From positions 434,001 through 498,000 of the forward strand of contig NZ_JAJPRF010000002.1 in the NCBI RefSeq assembly GCF_021206925.1: 64,000 nucleotides of DNA, written 5' to 3'. The notes beneath the pieces were generated by a model. The model worked only from the letters and a program-made list of their open reading frames with translations. It had not been told where the DNA came from and searched no databases. A program made the translations under genes and the position numbers. The number at the start of each line of letters is the position of its first letter. Within the stretch, counting starts at the first letter, position 1. Below, piece after piece: positions 26,308-36,600 of this stretch. The DNA is from Rhodoflexus caldus. Lineage in GTDB: Bacteria > Bacteroidota > Bacteroidia > Cytophagales > Thermoflexibacteraceae.

Positions 26308-28710
26308 ATGAAACACTTATTTCTTATTCTCTCGTTTTTGGCAATGCAGACGGCATTTGCTCAAAACAAAACCACCCTTTCGGGCAACCTCAAAGACAAA
26401 GCCACCAAAGACCCTTTGCCTTTTGTAAATGTAGTATTGAAAAATGCCAAAGATAGCGTTTTCGTAACGGGTACGGTAAGCAACGAAAACGGACTTTTCA
26501 GCCTCAAAGACCTCAAACAAGGCGAATATGTCTTGGAAGTGTCATACATTGGCTACAATACTTTCCAGAAAGCTGTTTTTGTAGGCAAACTCAATGACTA
26601 CTTAGACATAGGCACAATAGAACTTGCCGAAAGTACGGAAACTTTACAGGAAATAGTTGTAGAAGGCAAACGAGATGCGGTGCTTGAAACCTTAGACAAA
26701 AAGACCTTCAAAATGGATGAAAACCTTAGTCAAGGCGGCGGTTCGGTTTTACAGGCTATGAAAAATTTGCCAAGTCTTACGGTTTCGCAAGACGGAAAAG
26801 TGGCTTTGCGGGGGAGCGACAAGGTTACAGTTTTGATTGACGGCAAGCAAACTGCTCTTACAGGTTTTGGCAATCAGGCAGGTTTGGACAATATCCCTGC
26901 ATCGGCTATAGAACGAATTGAAGTCATCAATAATCCTTCCGCCAAAAACGATGCCAACGGGAGTGCAGGCATTATCAACATCATTTTCAAGAAGAACCAA
27001 CAAGAAGGGCTAAACGGAAAAGTGGGCTTAATTTCAGGTGTGGGGGCTTTGTGGCAAAAGCAAGCCAACTTGCCTACTATTCGTCCGCAGTATCAAGACA
27101 ATTACAAACTCAATCCTTCGCTCACTCTCAATTACAGAAAAAAGAAAGTCAATTTGTTTTTTCAAGGCGACCTTGTTTCGCAAAAAGTCTTGAATAAAAA
27201 TGAGTTTTTTCAACGGATTTATGATGACGGTAGCGTCATTGAACAACAATTTTTGGAAAACCGCACCCAAACCATTGCGACCGTAAAAACAGGCTTAGAT
27301 TGGAATATTGACGACAACAACACTTTCACGTTTTCGGCACTTTACAACCGAGAAAGCCATATTGATTTGGGCGATTTGCCCTATTTTAACCAAAACCTAA
27401 CCGAGAGAAAACGCCTTTGGCAATACCACGAAAAAGAAATAAACACGGCTCTAAACACCTCTTTGATTTACGAGCATAAATTCAAGCAAGCGGGGCATAA
27501 ACTCACAACTAATTTCAATTACACCTTCCACCGGGAAAACGAAAAGTTCAGTTTTGATAACTACCTGCCTACTTCGCAAAGCAATGATGCCACACACCTC
27601 ATTGCCGATGAAAACGTAAGTGATTTGAATATTGACTACATCAAGCCTTTGAAAAGTGGCAGAATGGAATTAGGCTCAAAACTGCGTTGGCGTTATATCC
27701 CTACTAATATGATTTTTATACCCGGACAAAATTCGGTTTTGGATTTAGGGGCACAAGGTTGGGCAAATTACAACGAATATATTGGGGCATTGTACGGGAA
27801 CTATGTCTATGAAAGCAAATTTTGGGAAGTGGAAGCAGGTTTGCGAATGGAAAGCATAAAGGTAAATTATGAAGTTACGCCCACGCATAATACCTACAAA
27901 AGCAACGGCTACAACTACTTACAACCTTTTCCAAACTTGCGGATAGCTTATTTGGTAAATGACAATAGCCGAATTTCCATGTTCTACAACCGTAGAGTAG
28001 ATAGACCTGATGAGCAAGATTTGCGTATTTTCCCGAAATATGACGACCCTGAAATTCTGAAAACGGGCAACCCGAACCTTCGCCCACAATTTACCCAAAC
28101 CGTAGAGTTGGGCTATAAAAACTCTTGGAAAAGTGGCTACATCTATGCAGCGGCGTATATGCGTTTTATTGACAACATCTTAACACGCATTGTTACCGCA
28201 CCCACAGGAAGCACCTTTATCAATTCCATTTCGCAAAATGCGGGAACGGGGCGAAACGAAGGCATTGAGTTGGTTTTGAACCAAGAAATTACGAAGTGGT
28301 TTTCGGTGAATGTGAATTTGAATGGCTATCAAAATACGATTAGTGCGTTCAGCATTGATAATGTGTATCCTTTCAATGTATCGTTCCAAGCAGAACAACA
28401 ACAAATTTATTCGGGGAATATGAAAATCAACAGCATTTTTAAGTTACCCCAAAATTGGGATATTCAGGTGTCAAGTATTTATTTAGCTCCTGATATTATT
28501 CCGCAGGGGAGGATAGAAAGCCGTTATTCTTTAGATTTGGGCTTGAAAAAAGCTATCCAAAACGGCAAAGGCGAACTCTTTGCCAATGCAAGTGACATTT
28601 TGAACACGATGCGTATTCAAAAAGTAGTAACAAGTACAGGCTTTACGCTGAAAAGCCGCGATTTGTACGAAACGCAGATTATTAGAGTGGGCTATGCGCG
28701 CAAGTTTTAG
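26308..28710 (+). CDS. Outer-membrane beta-barrel receptor with carboxypeptidase-like and plug domains
   Basis: An 800-residue protein with signal peptide (MKHLFLILSFLAMQTAFAQ). Residues about 22-105 form a carboxypeptidase-regulatory-like domain (LSGNLKDKATKDPLPFVNVVL, shown in part). Residues 115-235 form a plug domain (LQEIVVEGKRDAVLETLDKK, VLIDGKQTALTG, IERIEVINNPSAKNDANG, GIINIIFKK). The rest is a large barrel ending in RVGYARKF, with the terminal phenylalanine expected for outer-membrane insertion. This is the TonB-receptor-like outer-membrane barrel family of Bacteroidota; the substrate is unknown. Its AT-rich composition matches the preceding TCS/DUF202/PepSY genes, which suggests one transferred unit with the receptor as regulated output. 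Confidence 0.88.
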   Translation: MKHLFLILSFLAMQTAFAQNKTTLSGNLKDKATKDPLPFVNVVLKNAKDSVFVTGTVSNENGLFSLKDLKQGEYVLEVSYIGYNTFQKAVFVGKLNDYLDIGTIELAESTETLQEIVVEGKRDAVLETLDKKTFKMDENLSQGGGSVLQAMKNLPSLTVSQDGKVALRGSDKVTVLIDGKQTALTGFGNQAGLDNIPASAIERIEVINNPSAKNDANGSAGIINIIFKKNQQEGLNGKVGLISGVGALWQKQANLPTIRPQYQDNYKLNPSLTLNYRKKKVNLFFQGDLVSQKVLNKNEFFQRIYDDGSVIEQQFLENRTQTIATVKTGLDWNIDDNNTFTFSALYNRESHIDLGDLPYFNQNLTERKRLWQYHEKEINTALNTSLIYEHKFKQAGHKLTTNFNYTFHRENEKFSFDNYLPTSQSNDATHLIADENVSDLNIDYIKPLKSGRMELGSKLRWRYIPTNMIFIPGQNSVLDLGAQGWANYNEYIGALYGNYVYESKFWEVEAGLRMESIKVNYEVTPTHNTYKSNGYNYLQPFPNLRIAYLVNDNSRISMFYNRRVDRPDEQDLRIFPKYDDPEILKTGNPNLRPQFTQTVELGYKNSWKSGYIYAAAYMRFIDNILTRIVTAPTGSTFINSISQNAGTGRNEGIELVLNQEITKWFSVNVNLNGYQNTISAFSIDNVYPFNVSFQAEQQQIYSGNMKINSIFKLPQNWDIQVSSIYLAPDIIPQGRIESRYSLDLGLKKAIQNGKGELFANASDILNTMRIQKVVTSTGFTLKSRDLYETQIIRVGYARKF

Positions 28711-28722
28711 TACATCCTAAAA

Positions 28723-28839
28723 AAGCAAGTGAGCAAATTTGGAACGCTTTTAACCCAATCCGCCGACAGGGATAGGCTAAGCAAACCCGGTTCGTTCGTG
28801 TGTAAAACCCCTGTTGGCTATTTAATATTTGACTTGCTT
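28723..28839. repeat. Nested inverted-repeat element
   Basis: Outer arms AAGCAAGT (28723-28730) and ACTTGCTT (28832-28839) enclose inner arms GCCGACAGGG (28762-28771) and CCCTGTTGGC (28809-28818), with a small AACCCGGTT near the apex. The sequence AATCCGCCGACAG in the left inner arm recurs in the hairpin downstream of serS. It could be a small dispersed element or a structured 3' end of the receptor mRNA. Confidence 0.4.
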
Positions 28840-28851
28840 ATGTAATGTTGC

Positions 28852-29496
28852 TTATTGTTTTCCGCCTATCCGCTCGTATATAATCGGCGTATCGTAAGGC
28901 GTAATTTGTTTGCCATCGCGGACAAGTAACTCCATTACCTCCAAACGGTCTTTGCCGATGGTTTCTTCCAAAGTAAAAACACCGCCCGGAAACTCATTGG
29001 GAGCTTTAATATAAAAACCGCGGTCAGTTTGCGTATAAACGGCAGGCTTGAAACTTGGCGAAGGTTTTAATGCCTGATAATCAAACCGCAAAGACGCATT
29101 GTCATTGCGAATATCTTTCGGAGGAACGTCTTTCGGCAACTGCATAGAGTAGAGTTTTACTTTGCCTTCGGGCAGTGCTTCAAAGAAAAATAAGTACGGC
29201 TTGATGATTGTATCCGCCTCGGCATACTTATAATAACTCTCTTCCAACAGAAAAAAGCCGTTGAGTTGTGCAGGCAGGTTATCTATCTTGCCGTTAGCCA
29301 CCCTATTGACATGTTTGGCATAAGGATGTACCTGCTTGCCCGCTTTCAGTTCCGCATCTATCTGCCGTTGGTTGTCAAAATCGCCCGTGATGTAGGTTTG
29401 AAACAAATGAATCGGGTGATTATCAGGTATTTGCGCATATGCTTGCATAGTCATAAAGAGGCTAAAAAGCCATATTAATTTTTTTGCGGTTTTCAT
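28852..29496 (-). CDS. Exported protein, weakly CpcT/CpeT-like
   Basis: A 214-residue protein starting at MKTAKKLIWLFSLFMTMQAYAQ, a good signal peptide; the frame is open 32 codons further upstream but with a basic, non-signal sequence, so the internal start is preferred. The mature part has ITGDFDNQRQ near its start, then FFLLEESYYKYAEAD and PYLFFFEALPEGKVKLYSMQ, an order reminiscent of CpcT/CpeT-type chromophore-lyase-like proteins, which in Bacteroidota have no known chromophore role. The resemblance is weak. It stands alone, converging on the receptor gene. Confidence 0.55.
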   Translation of the reverse strand: MKTAKKLIWLFSLFMTMQAYAQIPDNHPIHLFQTYITGDFDNQRQIDAELKAGKQVHPYAKHVNRVANGKIDNLPAQLNGFFLLEESYYKYAEADTIIKPYLFFFEALPEGKVKLYSMQLPKDVPPKDIRNDNASLRFDYQALKPSPSFKPAVYTQTDRGFYIKAPNEFPGGVFTLEETIGKDRLEVMELLVRDGKQITPYDTPIIYERIGGKQ

Positions 29497-29643
29497 GACG
29501 TAAAATTCAAAGGTGAAAATTTGGGTATTATGCTGAAAGTGCAACAGAAGCAACCTTACAAACTTCCGCTTCAAGATTCTTCTTTTTGCCATATTCTCAT
29601 TGCCTAAAATTATGCCGCAAGGTGCATAATTGCAAGATTTTCA

Positions 29644-29673
29644 TTGCGATTCGCGGCAAATGTTCTATATTTG
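29644..29673 (+). promoter_or_regulatory. Promoter of rpsA
   Basis: TTG at 29644-29646, a 19-bp spacer and TATATTTG at 29666-29673: a full match to the Bacteroidota housekeeping promoter. Transcription would begin near 29678-29681, giving a leader of about 100 nt. Confidence 0.8.
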
Positions 29674-29677
29674 CAGT

Positions 29678-29778
29678 CCTTTCGGGTGAAAGGCGGCTTT
29701 TGCTGGAATTGTTTAACCAAAATGCCTACGCTTTGGGCACCGGAGCGAAGGTGTAATAGCAGGTGCAAGCAAAATTCA
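29678..29778 (+). promoter_or_regulatory. Structured 5' leader of rpsA
   Basis: The predicted transcript begins with a compact hairpin CCTTTC-GGGT-GAAAGG (29678-29693). A second possible stem, CACC/GGTG, lies further down. About 100 nt precede the ATG. S1 and other ribosomal-protein mRNAs are often autoregulated through such leaders; a regulatory role here is inference. Confidence 0.4.
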
Positions 29779-31566
29779 ATGAGCAAAGACCAATTAACTG
29801 AATTTGACTGGGACAGCTTTTCGTCCAACAAATTAGGCGGCGGTTACTCTAAAGCCGAAAAAAGCCGTCTGGAAGAACTGTATGCAGGCACACTGTCAGA
29901 AGTAAAACAAAATGAAGTGGTTCGCGGCACAGTAGTAAGCATCACCGACCGTGATGTGGTATTAAACATCGGTTTCAAATCAGACGGCTTAGTGCCTCTG
30001 TCCGAATTCCGCGATGTAACAGACCTGAAAGTTGGCGACACCATTGACGTGTACGTGGAAAACCCCGAAGACACTAACGGCCAACTGATTCTTTCCCGTA
30101 AAAAAGCCAAAATTGTTAAGGCTTGGGAAAACATTGAAAATGCCTTGCAAAATGATTCAGTTATTGAAGGCCTCGTTAAGCGCCGCACCAAAGGCGGCCT
30201 GATTGTGGATATCTTCGGCGTGGAAGCATTCTTGCCGGGTTCACAAATTGATGTGAAGCCTATCCGCGACTTTGATATCTACGTAGGCAAGAAAATGGAG
30301 GTTAAAGTGGTGAAAATCAACTACGCAAACGACAACGTAGTAGTTTCTCACAAAGTCCTCATTGAAAAAGACCTCGAATCACAACGCGCTGAAATCCTCA
30401 ACAACCTTGAAAAAGGACAAGTGCTTGAGGGCGTTATCAAGAACATGACCAACTTCGGCGTATTTATTGACTTGGGCGGCGTTGACGGCTTGTTGCACAT
30501 TACCGACATCTCATGGGGCCGTATTAACCATCCGGAGGAAGTACTCAGCTTAGACCAGAAAGTAAACGTAGTAGTTCTTGACTTTGACGAAGACAAGAAG
30601 CGCATCTCTCTGGGTATGAAGCAATTGATTCCTCATCCTTGGGATAGCCTGCCTGCCGAAATTCAAGTTGGTTCTCGCGTGAAAGGCAAAATCGTTAATG
30701 TAGCTGACTACGGCGCATTCCTCGAGATTATGCCGGGCGTAGAAGGTTTGATTCACGTTTCCGAAATGTCATGGTCGCAGCACCTGCGCAATCCTCAGGA
30801 TTTCATCAAAATTGGTGATGAATTGGAGGCTGTTGTATTGACACTTGACCGCGAAGAACGCAAAATGTCTCTGGGTGTAAAACAACTGACCGAAGACCCA
30901 TGGACTAAAGCCGATATTACTACCAAATATGCTGTAGGTACACGCCACACAGGTACTGTGCGCAACCTGACCAACTTCGGCTTGTTCCTCGAGCTGGAAG
31001 AAGGCATTGACGGTCTGGTACACGTTTCCGACCTTTCATGGACTAAGAAAGTGAAGCACCCTTCAGAGTTCATTAAAGTAGGCGAGAAATTAGACGTACA
31101 AGTGCTGGAACTGGATGTTGAGCAACGTCGTTTGGCATTAGGCCATAAACAACTGGAAGAAAACCCTTGGGACACATTTGAAACCATCTTCGTTCCGGGT
31201 TCCGTTCACCGTTGCACCATCATCAGCAAAAACGACAAGAACGCCGTACTGGAACTGCCTTATGGCTTAGAAGGTATCTGCACGCTGAAAAACCTTGTGA
31301 AAGAGGACGGCAGCAAAGGCGAAGTAGGCGAAAGCCTCGACTTCAAAGTGCTGGAATTCTCTAAAGATGAAAAGCGCATCGTATTGTCTCACACAGCTTC
31401 TTACAAAGACACCAAGGAAGATGCAAAACCTGCCAAGAAGTCTAAGAAAGAAGGTGAAGGCGAATACGTTGCCAAGCAGGAAGATTCAGGCCGCGCTACT
31501 CTGGGCGACTTGGAAGCTCTTTCTCAATTGAAAGAAGATATGGCGCGCAACGAAGAGAAAAAATAA
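29779..31566 (+). CDS. rpsA: 30S ribosomal protein S1
   Basis: A 595-residue protein with six S1 RNA-binding domains. Domain cores are recognisable at about 40 (VVRGTVVSITDRDVVLNIGF), 125 (VIEGLVKRRTKGGLIVDI), 210 (VLEGVIKNMTNFGVFIDLGG), 295 (RVKGKIVNVADYGAFLEI), 385 (RHTGTVRNLTNFGLFLELEE) and 470 (VHRCTIISKNDKNAVLELPY). A lysine/glutamate-rich tail follows. S1 unwinds and positions mRNA on the small subunit. The frame is open 45 codons upstream, but those codons lie in the leader and include the promoter region, so the start is the ATG at 29779. A strong terminator follows at 31587. Confidence 0.96.
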   Translation: MSKDQLTEFDWDSFSSNKLGGGYSKAEKSRLEELYAGTLSEVKQNEVVRGTVVSITDRDVVLNIGFKSDGLVPLSEFRDVTDLKVGDTIDVYVENPEDTNGQLILSRKKAKIVKAWENIENALQNDSVIEGLVKRRTKGGLIVDIFGVEAFLPGSQIDVKPIRDFDIYVGKKMEVKVVKINYANDNVVVSHKVLIEKDLESQRAEILNNLEKGQVLEGVIKNMTNFGVFIDLGGVDGLLHITDISWGRINHPEEVLSLDQKVNVVVLDFDEDKKRISLGMKQLIPHPWDSLPAEIQVGSRVKGKIVNVADYGAFLEIMPGVEGLIHVSEMSWSQHLRNPQDFIKIGDELEAVVLTLDREERKMSLGVKQLTEDPWTKADITTKYAVGTRHTGTVRNLTNFGLFLELEEGIDGLVHVSDLSWTKKVKHPSEFIKVGEKLDVQVLELDVEQRRLALGHKQLEENPWDTFETIFVPGSVHRCTIISKNDKNAVLELPYGLEGICTLKNLVKEDGSKGEVGESLDFKVLEFSKDEKRIVLSHTASYKDTKEDAKPAKKSKKEGEGEYVAKQEDSGRATLGDLEALSQLKEDMARNEEKK

Positions 31567-31586
31567 TTTTCTCCGCATCAATAAAG

Positions 31587-31618
31587 AAAAAACCCGACTG
31601 TTGCAGTCGGGTTTTTTT
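31587..31618 (+). terminator. Rho-independent terminator of rpsA
   Basis: CCCGACT (31593-31599), loop GTTGC, AGTCGGG (31605-31611), then seven T. A preceding A-run pairs with the T-run. Confidence 0.93.
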
Positions 31619-31670
31619 ATAAGTCAAGCCACGTGCATATCCGAAAAACTGTTTTTCACTTCCAAAACAT

Positions 31671-32247
31671 ATGATTAACTACCGGCATTATTTTGAAACA
31701 GGAGTTACCTATGACTCCTACTTGCAACAAGCGGAAACAGATGCGCAAAAAGAACCGAAAACAGGCTATCTGCCCTACGTCCCTCTGAATTTGCAGCGCA
31801 TGAAACGGATTGGCAAACAGGTGCAACTCAACAGTGATACAGAGGCTGTACTCCATCGCTTAGACAAGTCTCTACACTGGTTGGTCATCAGTGAAAACTG
31901 GTGTGGCGATGCAGCGCAGTCATTGCCTGTGCTTGCTGCCATTGAAAAGGCTTCGCAAGGTAAAATAAATATGCGCATTGCTTACCGCGACAGCAACCCC
32001 GAACTGATGGATGCGCACTTAACCAACGGCAGCCGCTCTATCCCTGTACTGATTCAGTTAGACGAGCATTTCGGCCTCATGGGAACATGGGGGCCGCGCC
32101 CGGCAGTGGCACAAAAACAGGTAAGAGAATGGATTGCGGCCGGTACGCCTTTTACGGAATACGCCGAGAAACTGCATAAATGGTACGCAGACGACAAACA
32201 GCAGTCAATTCAGGCAGAAATAGTGGCATTGCTGCAACAATCTCTGA

Positions 32248-32255
<8 letters not shown>
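31671..32255 (+). CDS. Thioredoxin-family protein with altered active site (WCGDA)
   Basis: A 194-residue cytosolic protein with a thioredoxin-like core. The place of the WCxxC motif holds SENWCGDAAQ (Trp77, Cys78, then Ala81), so only one cysteine remains. The later region TNGSRSIPVLIQLD supplies the cis-proline strand. Similar single-cysteine thioredoxin-like proteins are common in Bacteroidota and may be thiol peroxidase-like or bind bacillithiol; no activity is shown. It lies between the rpsA terminator and the eno promoter and so is probably monocistronic. Confidence 0.8.
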
Positions 32256-33581
<1,326 letters not shown>

Positions 33582-33598
33582 GCGCCCTTCACCAATTG

Positions 33599-33635
33599 AA
33601 AAAACGGATTCGCAAACCCTGTGAATCCGTTTTTT
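33599..33635 (+). terminator. Rho-independent terminator between eno and the convergent giant gene
   Basis: AAAAAACGGATTC (33599-33611) pairs with GAATCCGTTTTTT (33623-33635). A and T runs on the two sides mean it can work for both converging genes. Confidence 0.9.
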
Positions 33636-33656
33636 GTTGGTCAAGAGCCAATCTGC

Positions 33657-36600
33657 TTACTGCACAACAAACGCCCTGCGATGCTGTACACCTCCGTGCT
33701 CAATGGTTGCTATGTAGGTACCGGCAGGCAAACGGACAGAAAGCTCGAGTGAACTGCGCCCCTCCGCATTTACCGACAGATTATTTTGCCAGACAATTCT
33801 GCCCGTTAAGTCGCTGATGGTCATTTGTACAGACTTTCCTGCTGCCTGATGTATCATGACGGACAAACTGCCGCCATCGGAAGGGTTCGGATAAAGTACA
33901 AGCTCCACTTGTTCATCAGCCCCCATGCGCAGGGCTACAATGCGCGAGAAGGAGAATGTGCCATCGGTATCTACCTGACGCAAGCGATAGTAGGAAATTC
34001 CACGCAGGGGCTCTGTGTCTATCCAGTGATAATTTTGCCTGATGCGGGTCGTTCCTCGGCCTGCCACTCTGCCTATCTCGGTAAAATCGCTTCCATTTTG
34101 GCTGCGCTCTACGGCAAAATAGTCATTGTCAATTTCGGTAGCTGTTTCCCATTGTGTGAGTACGGTGCCGTCGTTTTGTGTATCGGCACGGAAAAATACC
34201 AACTCCACAGGTAAGGGGTTATTGGGGATGAGGCTGCCCAGCGTAAACGGAGAAAAAGTTGTTACCGCATCGGCAGCACGCAGTATGCCGCGGGTCATGG
34301 TACCGGTGAATGCTTCATTGCCTTCATCCCACCAGCGGGTATCGCCGCCGCGATTCTGCCAATGTGCCACCCGCAACTGTCCTTCCTGCGTTACACCGCC
34401 GCTGCGGGGCGTATCCCAGCTCAGTGTGATTTTCACCGCATTGCCTGCTCCTGTACTGCCGGCTACTTTTTCAATATCCCAATATTCCACTTCACTTACG
34501 CGGTTTAACGGTGGCCGTTCTATGAGCGAGGTGTTATAGCCCGGCACATTAGGATTGACGGGAAAATATTCTGCCGATATAATTGTTGCAGGGTCAGTAG
34601 GTGCGGTAATACCTGCCGGAGCATACCAACGCGTGCTTGCATCAATCACTTTGCCTACGGGAAACATGAAAGCCGTATTACCGACCTTTTGTACTCGCCC
34701 GTTTACAAAACTATTGTTACTCGGGCCGGGCGCTCCGGGGAATGTACCGGGGCCTGCTACCGTACCCGTAGTAAGAAACACCATTATCTGATTGGTCAGC
34801 GGACTGACAATGCCATTGGTGAAATTGGCCTCGCGCGTAATGCGGCAATTGTCCTCTATCGTAAAGCCCAGCGCATTGGTAAAGGTAATATCGTAAAACG
34901 CCGAGTTGTTGGTCAGGATGCGCTGGGTGGTGTTATCAACAGTATTGCCATTGAGAATCACGCGTCCGTTGCGTGCAGTAAATGTACCGCCGTTGTTGAG
35001 CCAATGCCTACCCAGGGTAATATTAAAATTGGAAGCCGAAGCATCCAGCGTATTGTTGTTTTCAATCAGCAAATCGCCACGGATATCCACATTGTGCAGC
35101 AGCAACTTAGTAACCGCCGCTCCGCCTGAAATTAACCGCACATGCCCATAGCTGAACGGTACACCGCCCGTATTTTGTCCTGCAATGTTATTGCCTGCCT
35201 TGTCGGAGTTGAAAATAACGAAGTTTTTGGGCGATAAAGTGGCTTCTAAGTTGATACTGCCAAACTGATTGGGGAACAACGTAGCTACACCGCTCACGCC
35301 TTGCGTACCTAAGGTAAGCCGACCGTCATTTTCCATCAACATGTTGCCCGAAGGTGTACCCGTTATTTGCAAGCCGTTGTCTATCAAATGGTTAAAGTCA
35401 AAAATAGACAAGTTACCGTTGATTCGCAGCAGATTGTCGGTGGTGTTGGTCTGGACGGTTTTATTAATCAATGGGGCGGCTACATTGAATTTCCTGAATT
35501 CTACATTACCGTACACAGGCTCAGACGAAACGGGCTGGGCATCATCCGAACCGTAAAGAACCGTACTGCTTGCGTTAAGGTTAATATTTGCCCGCACATA
35601 GTTCAACGGGAAAAGCGTAGGCGTTCCATTAGCCGCTACATGGTCAAGTTCAAGGCGGCTGTCGGCTTCCATTATCATTTGCCCTGTGGCACTGCCTGTC
35701 AGTTGGAAACCGTTATCGCGCAGATTGTTGCGTTGATTAATCCGCAGGTTGCCGCGTACCCGCGTAGCTCCCAAAAGGGTTTTTACCGCAACCACAGAAA
35801 GGTCTTGGCTGTTAATGGTCAAATTCCAGTAAGAAGTATTGTCGTTATTGTTGAAAGCTGCCACATTTTGCGGCACGGAAGCGTTGTAGGTAACGGTAGA
35901 ATTAGGTTCTAACAACCGCGCCGTGAAACCCTCGGGAAAATTGGTGGCAATAGCGGTATTTCCCAGTGTTAAAAAGCCGCCTTCTGCTGCCGAAGCCCCG
36001 CCCCTGATGGTAACGGTGCCGCCTGATGCCGTGCGTGAAATTTGCGAGCCGTTATCTGCCAAATTGTTGAATGCATTGATTGTCAGGTCGCGTTGCAGGC
36101 TTACCGGATTAGTAGGCACAAAAGTTTTGACTACTATCGGCAGGGCATTATTGGGGTTATTGAGCAGTATGGAGCCATATTGCGGTGCGGTGCTCATTTG
36201 CTGATTTACACCGGCGTTATAAACGGTCAGGTTGCCTGCATTAATGTTAAAAGTGGTAAAATTGATAGGGAATTGAGTGGCTGTGGCGGCAGTACCCACT
36301 ATAAGTTGGGTGAGGTCTTCCATGGTCAAAGGGCCTCCTGCCGTTACTCTGCTGATTTGGAAGCCGTTGTCAATCAGGTGTGCCCGTGCGCGGACGGCAA
36401 GTTCTACCCGCACATTCAGAGGGCCACCAGATACTATTTTATCAAACCGTTCTGCTCCCGTAGCTCCAATCACGGCAACCTCCAAATTACCGTAGGTAAT
36501 ATTCCCTCGCACCTGTTGCGTAGCAGTGGCTACGTAGCTCACCCACGAATTAGTGCCAAGATTCACCTTCGCATCCGAATAAGAGGGGAATACGGTAGCT

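Noticed and set aside
29644-29778. 45-codon N-terminal extension of ribosomal protein S1
   Set aside because: Overlaps the promoter and leader; S1 begins at MSKDQLTEFDW.
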